64,000 nt of DNA from Antilocapra americana (taxonomy: Eukaryota; Chordata; Mammalia; Artiodactyla; Antilocapridae), in the NCBI GenBank assembly GCA_007570785.1, contig ML660774.1, positions 3,012,201 through 3,076,200 on the forward strand. The letters run 5' to 3'. Below are positions 11,601 to 22,654 of this stretch, piece by piece (the stretch's first letter is position 1; each line of letters begins with the position of its first letter). The notes under the pieces are model-generated. The model ran no database searches, had not been told where the DNA came from, and saw only the letters and a list, made by a program, of their open reading frames with translations. Position numbers and translations under genes: made by a program.

Positions 11601-11773
11601 CAATTGTGTTGTAAATGTAATATAATTCCAATAAAGAGTTGATAATGAAGTTTATAGGGAAAAAACAAATATCCCCAAATAGTCAGGAAATCATGGAAAA
11701 GGAAAAGCTATATGAGGAGGGATTGACACCACATATTTAAATATACAAATTATTATTTGCAGTTTTGAACTAT
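11601..11773 (+). mobile_element. diverged L1 ORF2 fragment
   Basis: attccaataaagagttgata, gaagtttatagggaaaaaac, aatagtcaggaaatcatg and gaggagggattgacacca follow the order of a conserved L1 ORF2 part downstream of the RT domain. Too diverged and short to give a protein. Confidence 0.55.
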
Positions 11774-11888
11774 TAAAAAAAACACATGTATACCCATGGC
11801 GGATTCATGTTAATGTATGGCAAAACCACTATAATATTGTTACGTAATTAACCTCCAATTAAAATAAATAAATTTATATTAAAACAAA
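11774..11888 (+). mobile_element. ruminant L1 3' end
   Basis: acacatgtatacccatggcg, gtatggcaaaaccacta, ataatattgttacgtaatta and the A-rich taaaataaataaatttat tail are the well-known 3' end of ruminant L1 elements. It is less diverged than the L1 piece before it, which suggests either separate insertions or selective survival. Confidence 0.8.
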
Positions 11889-11924
11889 TTATGAATATTA
11901 TCCTCTAGATTTTTGTGAGCATCT

Positions 11925-12840
11925 TTTTTTGTTTCCATTAGATATTCACCTAGAAATGACATTACCAGGTAATGGAGCAAGTGAATATTTAGTTTATAGG
12001 AAATATTCTGAAGTGCTTCTCAAGTGATGGTATCATTTGATCCACATTCTCACATCACTAATTGGTCAGTCTTTTTTAATTTTAGTCATTCTGGTGGGTG
12101 TATTAGAGTATCTCATTTTAATTTACATGTCCATAATGATAAATCATCCAAGCAATTTCCATCTGTGTAATGGTCATTTCTGTATCTTCTATTTTAATGT
12201 ATCTGGGATTTTATTATTTTATTTTCTAGATGCAGGAGATATGTGTACATTCTCTACAAGAGACTTTTATCAGATATATATTTTATGAATATTTTCTTTT
12301 AGACATATTTTTCTATATATTTTTCAAAGATTTCTCTTCATGAAAATCTTACATTTTTAAATAAAGTCTAATTAATCACTTTTTCATTTATAGTTACAAG
12401 TTCCTTTAACCTAAGGAAATTTTTCTTGTTCTCAAATCACTGAACTTTCTCTTGTGTTTCTAAGATTTGTGGTTTTGTCTTTTATATTTAGGAATATAAA
12501 TATATTTACATATTTGAATGAATAAGTTCCTAGTGTGCAAGATGTGAATGATGTTTTTGTTTTTGTTTTCCTGTATGGGTATTCAAATATTCTATACCCA
12601 TTTTAAACCATTATTATACAAATCATATGGCTTTTGTGCTTTTGTAGTTAATTCAGTGCCCTTATATAAGTAGATCTGTTTCTGAATTATTTTTCTGTTG
12701 ATCTAGTTTTTTATATTTATGCCAAAGCCACACTGTTTTGACTATTCTAGATAGTAATCCATTGTGCCTTTTCTATTCACTAATATTTCTGAGTAGTATG
12801 GTATGGTGTCTTTCTAATGTAGATATTCAGTTAATATCAA
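11925..12840 (-). mobile_element. ancient L1 ORF2 3' half, inverted
   Basis: Read on the minus strand, this follows L1 ORF2 C-terminal sequence. Left-to-right landmarks on the plus strand are gtcattctggtgggtgtatt, gagtatctcattttaattta, agacttttatcagatatata, atttgtggttttgtctttta, and a tatttatgccaaagccacac-like block near 12720. These are the complement of conserved L1 segments. Stops are frequent; it is a fossil. Confidence 0.75.
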
Positions 12841-13174
12841 ATAAATGAATTGTTGATAAGAAATAGGATATTTCTCATTTTAGAAATGTTGATCATTTGA
12901 AAAGATGAAAATCTACTCAGGAACAATTAAGTGCTAATTGCCATCTGTAAAAGAGTCTTATCGTGAGGTACTAATGGGAATTTGAATAAGAAAAATAGAA
13001 ATATAATGACTTCTAGTCTTCACAATAACCTGCAACTGAGGCATGGCACTGGAGAAGAAATTTAAAGGTGTCAGTTATTGTCAACAAAAAGGTTCTCCTT
13101 TCTCCAAAATCAACTTTTAAAACAGTTCCTACCAAATCATTTTATTTTGTTTCAAACAAATGTGTTTGGAGTCA
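12841..13174. other. unassigned DNA
   Basis: AT-rich, no repeat or frame recognised. Confidence 0.5.
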
Positions 13175-13270
13175 CTATTTATTCATTCAACAAGGTGTGC
13201 TAAGCATGATTTTGAGAGTTTAGGAAATACAATTGAACAAAGCAGAGCTTTGGTTACATAGAGCTAGAAG
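13175..13270 (-). mobile_element. L2-like 3' end fragment
   Basis: tatttattcattcaacaagg followed by gtgtgctaagcatg and aatacaattgaacaaagcag resembles the reverse complement of an L2 3' end, whose plus strand ends ...aataaatatttgttgaatga. Short and diverged. Confidence 0.55.
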
Positions 13271-13519
13271 GATGAATGTTGAAAAGCATCTGAGCAGACA
13301 CTTAAAGGAGGCATGCTTTCATTTGAAATTCATTTTCTGTTCTTTCCTTTAAAGATACACCGTATACTCTGGCCACATAAGATAACTTTAAGTCCTGATA
13401 TCTTCTGTATTTCCCACCTCTATCTTATTTTCACATTTTTTTTCCCTCACCCAGAATTGATTTTGCTTCTTTTCTGTCTCTGCTGCCATTCTGTTGTAGC
13501 TATTATTACTTAACTCTTT
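13271..13519. other. unassigned DNA
   Basis: Contains a 66-codon plus-strand open frame (13313-13513) rich in Phe, Leu and His and without family resemblance. Probably chance, or the diverged upstream part of the adjacent L2. Confidence 0.45.
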
Positions 13520-14176
13520 GCTTGGTTTCCTGCAATAGCCTCTCCTCACACTAGACTCCTTTAGCCATTATCTACAGGTAAGTCAAAACCGTATTTATTA
13601 CTGATTATGTCATTCATATATTTAAAATTCTTCAAAAACTCATCTTTGTTCTGATAATAAAAGGCAGAATATTAACATGGCTTACCGTCCTTGCTCATGT
13701 GCCTCTGACCATTCTATTGCCTGTCCCTCATCATCTGTCCTCTACCACCTTGTTACTACTTTAGCTTTCATGTTTTTAATGTATTATGGTCTTTTTATCA
13801 TCAGAGCCATAGCATATGCTACCACTCTGCCCAAACTATTCTTCTCTCACCCCATCCAACCATCTTCAGGGATAGACCCCACTCATACCGCCGAGTGGGC
13901 TCACAGTTCATTTCCTTGAGAAACTCTTCCCTTATCATCATCCCTGACCTGTCTTTGGGGGACAGATCTATTCTATTACATGAGCTCAAGGTACTCCGAA
14001 TTTCTCCTTTGTAGCATAGTATTAAATAATTGCTTCATTAGTAATTTGGTGTTTGTCTTGCCTTCTATATTACAGAGGACAAGGACTGTTTTTTCTTGTT
14101 CACTGCTACAAATACTTTCCTTAGCACAATGTATTTCACAGAGCAGATATTTAATAAATGCTTATTGAAGAATGAC
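13520..14176 (+). mobile_element. LINE L2, 3' portion (~660 bp)
   Basis: The order of blocks is that of L2: cctgcaatagcctctcctca, gattatgtcattcatatatt, attcttcaaaaactcatctt, acatggcttaccgtccttgc, ctctgaccattctattgcct, gaaactcttcccttatca, gaggacaaggactgtttttt, and a terminal agatatttaataaatgctta plus ttgaagaatga. L2 is an ancient mammalian CR1-clade LINE. Small open frames here (13677-13919, 13980-14168) lie in its non-coding or decayed 3' part and are not genes. Confidence 0.85.
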
Positions 14177-14861
14177 AAAGCTTCTCTTTGAACATCAAAT
14201 TTCTCGTTCTAGATGTCCTAGCTTGTGATTTTATGTTAGTGTGTCTCTGGTCCTGCATCTTTGTGTCATAAAGCTGGTAAATAGGCACAATTGTGATAGG
14301 AGTATTTTGTAAACCACCTCCTATCCCTAGCTGCTACAGAACTGCACACAGAAGTGATCTTGAGTCCCATAAATAAATCCCAATAATCCTGAGTGAAATC
14401 TGTTCTCAACTCAATAACCTCTTAGCCAAATCCTTAAAATAGTCTTTATTGCCTTGCAATGCTCTCTTGGAGGAAAAGAAGAAAGAGTACAAAACAACAC
14501 TCATAATGTATAATGGTTAAAATATCTCTCTTTTCAGAAAAAATTAAACACATAGCTATGTACATGCATTTTTAGGATCCCTCACTGACTTAGGAAGAAG
14601 TTAACTTTGGAATGAAAATTGTTAAAACTTAAGCATCTTTAGCTTTACAATAAATCTATGTCAAGTAAATTATTTGGGATATATTTTTCTGCTATCTCAC
14701 TCAAACATTACAAAACTAGCTCAAGATTTTGTTACCTAGAATTTCCCAGCTTTATGATAGGTAGATTTTATTACTTTGGTTTGCTTCCCTTTTCTTCCCA
14801 GTGAGCCCGTTCCTGCATTTCTTACTAAAGGCAGGGGAAGAATTAGTCACTGGAGTTGTTT
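14177..14861. other. unassigned DNA
   Basis: No feature recognised; a BamHI-type ggatcc occurs near 14575 but has no annotation value. Confidence 0.5.
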
Positions 14862-14982
14862 GTTTGTTTTTTTTTTTTCTTTTTTCTCATTTGCTTTTCT
14901 GTAAGTCTTCCTTCTCAACCTCTCCCTCCTCCCCCGCCCCCCCCCTTTTGTTCTGCTTTCCTCTCTTGCTCTTTCCTTTTAC
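14862..14982. repeat. pyrimidine-rich tract
   Basis: About 120 bases composed mostly of T and C, including a T12 run and two C runs (ccccc and ccccccccc) around 14930-14945. Overlapping frames of low complexity result from it and are not evidence of genes. Confidence 0.85.
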
Positions 14983-15531
14983 TAAGGTTACAAAGATTGC
15001 TTACTTTCGTGGGTGTAGCCATCACCCCCTCAAGTCAGCAGTCCCACCCAGTCTCATAAATTAGGAATTGGGGGAGTGTCCCACATTCTTTCATCATGAG
15101 ATGTAAAGAAAGTGATGTTTCTAGGACAAGAGCCTGCAGAAAGCACTTGACAAATTTAAGGGAAAAAATTGCAGGAAAAATGACAGTTTTTAAGGTGAAT
15201 AGACTTTCTGATGGCCTTCAGAGGTGTAGCTGCTTTGCTGTCATTTTTACAGCCTTGGAACTGTGCCTGTTGATGTTTCCAATAATGGCAATAACAGGAA
15301 AACTGTCTAAACTCAGGGCTTTTACCATCAGTCTCTTGGTGGGTTTCTCTTTTTTCTATCTTAATTTCTTTATTTTTATTGTTTAGGATTTTTGTATCTA
15401 CTTGCATGAAAAAATACCAGTCTCTTTCTTTTTTTTTTTTTTTATATTGTCTTTGCCATGATTTGTATCAGTTTTGTTAGCTTGATTTAACAAGTAAGGA
15501 AACGTTCCCTGTTTATCTAGTGTGTAAAATA
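14983..15531. other. unassigned DNA with a 96-codon open frame
   Basis: A plus-strand open frame at 15096-15386 encodes a polar N-terminal half and two hydrophobic stretches near residues 48-68 and 77-95. No family resemblance is seen, no upstream promoter or splice pattern is convincing, and an overlapping minus-strand frame of similar length exists. I regard it as chance. A T run lies at 15427-15444. Confidence 0.5.
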
Positions 15532-15880
15532 TGAAAGCTATAGATCAAAAAGTTTGTGTCCTCCCCAAATTCACGTGTTAAATGTTGAAGCCTCAAGGTG
15601 ATGGTAGTGAGGCTTTTGGAAGGTGATTAGGTCATAAGCGTGAAGCCCTCCTACATAAGATTGGTATCCTTATAAAACAGGCTCCAGAGAGCTCCCTTTC
15701 TTCCTGTGAGAACACAGCAAAAAGAAAGCTTTCTATGAAAAAAATAAAAGGAGATATTAAAGAGATTCCAAATTCACCAGCCCTCTGGATTTCCCAGCTT
15801 CCATAACTTGGAGAAATAAGTCTTGCTTGGAAGCTACCTATTCTATGGTATATTGTTACCATCTCACACATACTAATACA
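15532..15880 (+). mobile_element. MLT1-like MaLR solo LTR
   Basis: The succession gtgtcctccccaaattcacg, ttgaagcctcaaggtgatgg, ttttggaaggtgattaggtc, atccttataaaacaggctcc, ccagagagctccct, tgtgagaacacagca, tggatttcccagcttcca and ttggagaaataagtcttgct, ending ctaataca, is the MLT1 pattern. MLT1 LTRs belong to ancient non-autonomous ERVL-MaLR retrotransposons. No internal region is attached, so it is a solo LTR. The starting TG is placed by eye. Confidence 0.82.
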
Positions 15881-17278
15881 ATGAAGGATGAGTTTTAATA
15901 ACAAAAAATCCCTTTTATTTTGTGCAAGCATATTATAGGCGTCAATAAGTGATTATAGACTTAAATTCTTGCCAAAATGCTCAGCTTTTCTTAGGATTTC
16001 ATTCTCTTCAAATTTATACCTTATATCAGTGCAATCACCTGTCTCAGATTTTAGAGCTACTCTAATGGACTTTCAGGAAGCAATTCCCTAATTTCCTCAA
16101 CAATATCATCTAAATGGGTGATATGGTTTATCATGTTTTCTTTTCCATAATTGTCTGAATTTTGTCAAGGGCAATGGAACATTGTTCTAATCTATAACTT
16201 CAGAAATTATACGTAATCAGTGAGGAAGAATATATTTATGCCTATGTTTATATATAAGGAAGTAGACTTTTAATTGTATACCTCTCTGATACCCACAGTG
16301 GGGGGTTAGATAATGTTACACCATTTATTCATGAACCTGGCCCCATATATTCCCACAAACACAAACATGGGAAATAGCCCAACTAGGATAACAAACCTGG
16401 AGTGAAGTCTGATACAGAAGGGGTGTAGAAAAGGCTTCCCTTTTTTACAGACTGAACAGTGCTTTTTCTCCTTGAAACTTTGTGAGGCCTCCAAAAGATG
16501 AAGCCTGTATTTACAGACAATGTAGGAGGGAAATGTATGATTTACCTTATATTTCCAAAGAAACTCAGATACTAACACTATGACAGATGAAGTCGGAGCA
16601 GAAGTAACCAATAGAAAGATTAATAGGGACATACGTAGATGCAGAATTGAGAGCAAAGAGCGTAATTTTATCATTTCTAATGTATGTCAAAACAGAAGAA
16701 CCTACAACCCAATGTGTTATTTTTGCATTAGGAAAAGGTTTTATTAATTAAGCATCTTATAGTGTGCATTTTTATGAAGAACACACAAATAAGCAAAAGT
16801 GGGTAAGCATTTGATTATGTAAGCACAAACAGATGTTTGGGAAACCTACTATTTTTAAAAGGATTTTGTCATCTTTCCTTGGGAGAATGACTTATGGACA
16901 CTTTACATAATTATGATAAAATAGTCTATTCAGGCTTTTTCTTACATATCATTAATAAAAATTCTTTCACTTAAAAATTAACTATATAACATTCATAGTT
17001 CTTTTATTTTTCATAATGATGCATCATGTGTCTTATCCAGATTGTAAATTCTTTAAATTCTTATAATCATTTCTATTTATTATGATGCTAACTATATAGT
17101 AAGTACCAAATAAATATTTAAAAACTTGTGCTGAATTAAATCAGGCAGATTTTTCCCATCCAAAAAAAGTTTTATTCTTAGTTATATAATATTTGGATCA
17201 TGCACTTTTATCTACTAAAAACTCCTCAGTCTTTAAAGGAATAGAATAGAAAATTCAGGCTCAATTTAATGTTGAGAA
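15881..17278. other. unassigned DNA with a 122-codon minus-strand frame
   Basis: The longest open frame outside recognised repeats (16674-16306, minus) has hydrophobic stretches near residues 10-35 and 95-115 and a CSVCKKGKPFLHPFC cysteine pair. It resembles no family I know. No CpG enrichment or splice context supports it. The rest is AT-rich and featureless. Confidence 0.45.
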
Positions 17279-17446
17279 CAAGGGTTGCAAATGTTTTCTG
17301 GCTAGGACCAGATTTACTGGACTCTACTATTGTCCTGTGAAAGCAGCTATAGCAATGTCAGTCAGCGGGTGCAGTTGTGTTTCCAAAAGTCTTACTGACA
17401 AAACAGGAAACAGGCTAAATGTGGCCATTGTTTACCAACTTCTGGG
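17279..17446. mobile_element. MER20-like hAT-Charlie miniature element
   Basis: The element runs from agggttgcaaatgttttctg through ctattgtcctgtgaaagcag, agctatagcaatg, gcagttgtgtttcca and aaacaggaaacaggct to tttaccaacttctggg. This is a decayed version of the non-autonomous hAT family whose ends read caggggtcggcaaac. Non-coding DNA transposon fossil; the exact subfamily name is from memory. Confidence 0.72.
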
Positions 17447-18231
17447 GCATCATAGAAAACATTCAGCTAAATAACTAAAGCTTAAGCCTGTCCAATTGCA
17501 AAAGTACCTCCCCCCTCTTTCTTGTTTTGCTTTTTGTTTTTCTCTCTCAGGGTCAGTTTCCAGTTATACTTGCTTGATTAAACATTACTTCAATGTTTCA
17601 GTTATGTGTAATGCTATTATGCACAGAGTTAGGGATGTTATTCCCATTTTTATTAATTCTACCTAGGAAACCTCTAGAAATACAACCTTTATATGCTGGT
17701 TGTAATTAATTTATTATACATATAAAAGTCTTCTTAAGCTTTATTACAGCTTCACAATCTGTGGGATAAAACTTATTAGCAACTCTACTTACAGAGTGGC
17801 AGCGGAGCATGCTGGTTTGCTTTGTTTAAATTTATCATGAAAAGCATCAATTAATTCAACATCAGCTTGTCATTTGCACCTGTTTCTCCCTCTCTCATTC
17901 CTGATAGCCATATAATTTATTTTGAAAGGTATCTGCTTTGTAGTTTCTATCTCATTGAACTCTTATTTCCACATCCACTGCCATAGAGTACAACTTTTTA
18001 ATAAACTTTTGTTTTAAAAAATGCCACACGTAATAAAAACATTTTTTTAAAAAATTCGTGGAAACTTTTTACTGTTTTGTGTCAATTTTTAAATTATTCT
18101 GAGTTGGGAAACTTGAAATACCGTTAAATTTTAAATATAATTTAAAAATATTAGCTGTTAGTCATTGCTATTGATAAAACTTGTTACTAGAAATTGTTCA
18201 AAACAGAGTTAAATACATTTATATTTGCATG
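17447..18231. other. unassigned DNA
   Basis: No recognised repeat or frame. Confidence 0.5.
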
Positions 18232-18382
18232 TTGTTGCTCAGTTACCCAGTCATGTCCGACTCTGTGATCCCATGGACCACAGGACCCCAGGCCTCCCTG
18301 TCCGTCACTATTTCCCGTAGTCTGCCCAAGTTCATGTCCATTGCATCAGTGATGCCATTCAGCCATTTCATCCTCTGATGCC
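18232..18382 (-). mobile_element. BovB 3'-tail fragment
   Basis: gctcagttacccagtcatgt, cccatggaccacag, ccaggcctccctgtcc and gtgatgccattcagccattt mark the last 150 bp of BovB in minus orientation. Strongly 5'-truncated. Confidence 0.85.
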
Positions 18383-18576
18383 CTGATAGCTTATATTTTC
18401 ATATTTCTAGGTTAATAGAAAGCTGTGATATGAAAGTGTAGCTTTTTCTTTTCGGGAATTTTTTTCTTCCAAAACCTCTTATTGATTGGATACCTACCTC
18501 TATGGAACTGTTACTTAGTGTTTGCATCATACCATGTAATTTTGCCTCAAACACAGTAAGGTTTCATTTGTATTTA

Positions 18577-18786
18577 GGGGCTTCCCAGGTGGCTCAGTTG
18601 TAAAGAAACTACCTGCCAAGCAGGAGATGCAAGTTTGATCCCTGGATTCGGAATATCCCCTGGAGAAGGAAATGGCGATCCACTCCAGTATTCTTGCCTG
18701 GGAAATACCACAAACAGAGGAGCCTGGTGGGCTACAATTCATGAGGACAAAAAAGAGTCAAATACAACTTAGCCACCAAACAATAA
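18577..18786 (+). mobile_element. Bov-tA SINE
   Basis: tRNA-like head ggggcttcccaggtggctca with a B-box-like gtttgatccctgg, body actccagtattcttgcc, and tail gagtcaaatacaactt followed by an A-rich end. Full-length monomer. Confidence 0.92.
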
Positions 18787-18845
18787 TAAATTTCTGATAG
18801 AATGTTAAAGACTGTAATCCCTCATTTAGCCTTGTTTTGTTTTTG

Positions 18846-19036
18846 CTGTTGTTGTTTATTCTCTAAGTCACATCCAACTCTTTTGTTACCCAATGGACTA
18901 TAGCCTGCCAGGCTCCTCTGTCTGTGGGATTAAACTAGGCAAGAAGAGTGGAGTGGGTCACCATTTCCTTCTCCAGGTGATCTTACTGACCCAGGGATCA
19001 AACCTATGATTCCTGCTTCGCATACCACTGAGCCAC
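18846..19036 (-). mobile_element. Bov-tA SINE
   Basis: The inverted copy lies 60 bp from the preceding SINE. Tail part ctctaagtcacatccaactc is at left; the body ccatttccttctccag and the tRNA head complement ccactgagccaca are at right. The two form an inverted SINE pair. Confidence 0.9.
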
Positions 19037-20105
19037 ATTAAAAGAATTTAACTAAGTAAGGTGTAGAACACTTAAATGGAGTAATTCAGTTATAATTATA
19101 GTCTATTTCTGCATAATTCATCATTTGGTAAGACATGGATATTCAAGCTATCATTAGGGACATCTACAGTAATTATTTAAGATGAATGATACTAAAATGT
19201 AAGAAAACTAGCTAGGCAAATAAAATCCAACCTGCTTCAAATTCATATTGTATAGATTCAGAATGAGAAATTTTGAGTTTTTTTTTCTTAGCATATATTT
19301 TCATGAAGATTTTCAATTATAATGTTAAAATTTTAGAAGATAACTGTTAAAATTTTAGAAGATAAACATTATATTCTTTCAGAATTATGGATGAAAAATA
19401 AAAATAATGAAATCAAAATGTTTTTCAAAGACCTAAGTATTTTCTCAGGAGAAAAAAGCTTTTGATTAAATATGAGAACTGGAGAACTGTGAGGTTCAAT
19501 TATAAGCTGCAAAAATAAAGCTGTCTCATTTACTAATGTAGATAATTCTTAATTATTTGGATGTATAAGAATAAATATTTTAATGTTTTCATGTTCACCT
19601 TAGAAAAGATTTATAATAATTAGTAATATATTTGCTGTAGTAGCTTTACTTGTTAATTTAGTACTTGTACCTTTGACAATAAAATTCTCTTTAAAGGAAT
19701 ATTTTGATGTTACTTTTCCACAGTTTCTATTTAAAGTATATCACTTCATCATTAAAAGTTTATATCATGTTCCTTGAAATGTCCTTTGTTTTGCAAGACA
19801 TTGAGGCATCCTGTAAGCAATAAAATTAGCATTCCTCTTATATATTTGCATTACATTCCATTCAAAGATTATCTGTTTAGCCAAATATTTAATTTTGCTT
19901 AAATATATCTTGTGGACCTTTTGATCCTATATATTATCACAGGCATTTTTTGTTAATATTAATTAGTATAATTATGGTCATTGCTAGTATGAAAATAAGA
20001 GCTGATTATTTAACCCTATCTCCGATGAATCCTCATGTGGCACAATTTCCCAAGTCTTGTATTTTGTATTGGTTAATTGGTCTATTTTTCTCCTCCCAGA
20101 ACACC
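19037..20105. other. unassigned AT-rich DNA
   Basis: About 1 kb, very AT-rich, with no repeat family identified apart from the short tandem duplication listed separately. Confidence 0.5.
19323..19366. repeat. 22-bp tandem duplication
   Basis: tgttaaaattttagaagata occurs at 19323 and again at 19345, giving two near-perfect head-to-tail units of 22 bp. Recent replication slippage is the simplest explanation. Confidence 0.95.
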
Positions 20106-20375
20106 ATGTATATGTGTTGAATTACATTCTCCAGAAGACGCGTTGTTGTCTTAACATTAAGTATCTGTGAATTAGATTTGTTTGGAAACAGGGTCTTTGC
20201 TGATGTAATCAATTTTAGATGAGATCATTCTGGATCCAAGTGGGCCCAAGTTCAGTATTTCTGGCATAAGAAGAGGAGAGACACAGTGACAGACGTACAA
20301 GGAGGACACCGTATGGCAACAGATGCAGAGAGTGCTGTTTACAAATGGAGAACACAAGGAAAGTTTTTATAAAGA
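20106..20375 (+). mobile_element. MLT1-like MaLR LTR fragment
   Basis: ttgtttggaaacagggtctt, tgctgatgtaatcaatttta, gatgagatcattctggat, agaagaggagagacacagtg and a later ggacaccgtatggcaac follow the MLT1 LTR order. The 3' half with the polyadenylation region is missing or too diverged. Confidence 0.68.
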
Positions 20376-20525
20376 ACTAAGTTACTGAGAGTGATGCCAG
20401 TCTAACCCACGGGCAACTGAACTCTTATGGACCAAGGAAAGACAATGTGGCAGGAAAAAAAAAATCATGTTTATAGGAATAATGGCAGAAAATTTGCCAA
20501 TTTGGTGAGAAACATAAATTGACAG

Positions 20526-20960
20526 ATTTCAGAAGTTCGAAAAATAACTGGCAGGATAAAAAGAAAAAAAAACAAACAACATGCCTAGGCAGAGCATAGT
20601 CAAGAACTAAACATCAAAGAAAACATTTTCAAAGCTCTGAAAGAAGTATGATACTTTCAATAAGGTAAACGACAGTTCAGAAACAGGTTGACAACTTATT
20701 GAAATTGTGCAGGCAGTGTAATAGCATCTTTAAATTGCTCCAAAAAACAAAAAAACAAAAGCAAAACCCTTTGAACCAAGAATTATATTTTCAGCAAGAA
20801 CCTCTGTAAAGAATAATGCTAAAATGAAGACATTTTACAGTATAAAAATTAATAATAATGGCCAACAGATTTTATCACCAGCAGACTTGCAATACAGGAA
20901 GTGCTAAAGGAATTTCTTTAGGCTTATGGGTAATGAAACTAGTTGGAGCTCATCTAAAAT
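20526..20960 (+). mobile_element. ancient L1/HAL1-like fragment
   Basis: tttcaaagctctgaaagaag, gaaccaagaattatattttc, taaaatgaagacattttaca, accagcagacttgcaataca and gaagtgctaaaggaattt are a recognisable series from old mammalian L1/HAL1 elements. Diverged; no protein. Confidence 0.6.
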
Positions 20961-21159
20961 GCATGTAATACAGCTCAGACAGCACTGACAGACCAATTTA
21001 TGGATTTATATATTTACATGAGAATAGTATACAGGTCTAAAATGTAAAATATGAAAGTCATCACATTTAAAAGCCAGAAAAAGATAAGTAAAGGCAAACA
21101 TACCTAGTAAATAGTAATGATATATATGTATTAAAACAAAGTAAAAAGCAACACTATAG

Positions 21160-21690
21160 AAAATTACCAAAGACCAGTACTGATTCTTTGCATTAATCAA
21201 AACTGATAACCCACTAACTAGACTGATTAAGAAATTAGGAAAAAGCATACAGTAGCAGTTACCAATATCAGATATGATAGGTTTTTATAATTAAAGATCC
21301 AATAGGCATGAAAAAGATAGTAAGGGAGTGTTATAAACAACTTTATGTGAATAATTTTGAAAAAGATTCATTTCTCAAAAAAATCCGTTTACCAGAAGTG
21401 CTCCTAAAAGGAATAAGAAGATCTGAAGGTAATTTGAACAAAATAAAATATTTAGAAATAAGTATAACAAAAACATTGAGGACTTTTTGATGGAGAATGT
21501 TAAGTAAATTTATTAAAATTGCTGTTAAATAGTCTGGGAGACATTTCGTTTATAGATGAAGATATACAAGTGTCTCAACATGGAATTCCTTTTCAAACTG
21601 ATCTTTTTCAATCATAGACCCAGTATGGATGAATGAAGATTTAATAAGCTAAAGCTACATCCATTATAGAAAAAAAAACTGTAATGTGGT
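21160..21690 (+). mobile_element. ancient L1 ORF2 fragment
   Basis: ctaactagactgattaagaa, agcagttaccaatatcagat and the short frame 21308-21490 with a KKIVRECYKQLYVNNF pattern match the L1 ORF2 linker before the RT domain. After about 21450 the sequence jumps to a downstream ORF2 part (acattgaggactttttgatg), so an internal deletion is likely. It probably belongs with the fragment at 20526-20960. Confidence 0.7.
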
Positions 21691-21694
21691 TTTA

Positions 21695-21912
21695 GCATGT
21701 GTGTGCTAAGTCCTTTCAGTTGTGTCCTGCTCTTTGTGACCCTTTGGTCTGTATCTTGTCAGGCTACTCTGTCCATGGGATTCTCCAGATAAGAATACTG
21801 AAGTGGGTTGCCATGTCCTCCTCCAGGGGATCTTCCTGACAAAGGGATCAAACCAGTATCTCTTGCATCTTCTGGTGGTTCTTTACCACCAGTGCCACCT
21901 GAGAAGCCCCTT
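21695..21912 (-). mobile_element. Bov-tA SINE
   Basis: Tail gtgtgctaagtcctttcagt at left, body tccatgggattctccag and gttgccatgtcctcctcc, head complement caccagtgccacctgagaag at right. Full-length, inverted. Confidence 0.92.
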
Positions 21913-22426
21913 TATTTATAAGCTAATAAGTTAGTTTATCTCTATTTGATGGCTGCTGGCAGAATATACAATATTTCTGGGTTAAAGACCAAAGATCAGT
22001 ATTCATGACACAGCAAGCAGCATCAATATCTCTTTCTTCCAAGTCTAATAAAAGGGACAAAAAGGGCTTAAAAAGATTTCTGTAAATGTATAGTACTGTG
22101 TTATAGGAGAAGTCATCTCGTTTTATAGCAAATAGCAATTAAGCCTAGAATTTGTATCCAAAGGTGAGATTACCTCATTTCTCAAGGCTGCTGGTTGCAA
22201 ATACAGCCGTGAGAAATGGCTCTAAAAATGAAGGATCAGACATGTGCATTCCTGAAAATAGGATCTTGAGAGAGATCCATGAAGGACTGCATCTCCCTAC
22301 AAAGGGTGAAGTTAAACTAACTGATCACTGAAACTGCATGCCAAAAAGTAGATTCACACAAATGTGGAAACAATGTATTATGCCAGGTTTGGTATTACAG
22401 CTAAAAAGCTGAAAAACAACAAATAG
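21913..22426. other. unassigned DNA
   Basis: Includes a 71-codon minus-strand frame (22138-21923) without family resemblance. Nothing else seen. Confidence 0.5.
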
Positions 22427-22654
22427 ATGGGAAGAGTTGACTCATTGGAAAAGACCCTGATGCTGGGAAGGATTGGGGGCAGGAGGAAAAGGGGACGACA
22501 GAGGATGAGATGGCTAAATGGCATCACTGATTCGATGGACATAGGTTTGGGTAGACTCTGGGAGTTGGTGATGGACAGGGAACCCTGGAGTGCTGCAGTT
22601 CATGGGGTAGCAAAGAGTCAGACACGACTGAGTGGCTGAACTGAACTGAACTGA
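22427..22654 (+). mobile_element. BovB 3' fragment with intact C-terminal frame
   Basis: This 5'-truncated BovB contains only the last 70 codons of ORF2 and the tail ctgaactgaactgaactgag. Its continuous frame 22427-22639 has [21 protein letters not shown] and ITDSMD followed by TGA at the usual place. The intact end and the low number of changes suggest a rather young copy. It is not functional alone because the endonuclease and RT are absent. Confidence 0.93.

Noticed and set aside
11774..11888. Reading the ruminant L1 3' end as the direct continuation of the L1 ORF2 piece before it
   Set aside because: The two differ in degree of decay and the usual intervening sequence is missing; kept as separate entries.
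13677..13919. 81-codon open frame
   Set aside because: Falls inside the L2 3' region, which is non-coding or decayed here.
16306..16674. 122-codon minus-strand open frame, the longest outside recognised repeats
   Set aside because: No family resemblance, no splice or promoter context, AT-rich codons rich in Leu/Phe/Ser; length is compatible with chance in 64 kb on two strands.
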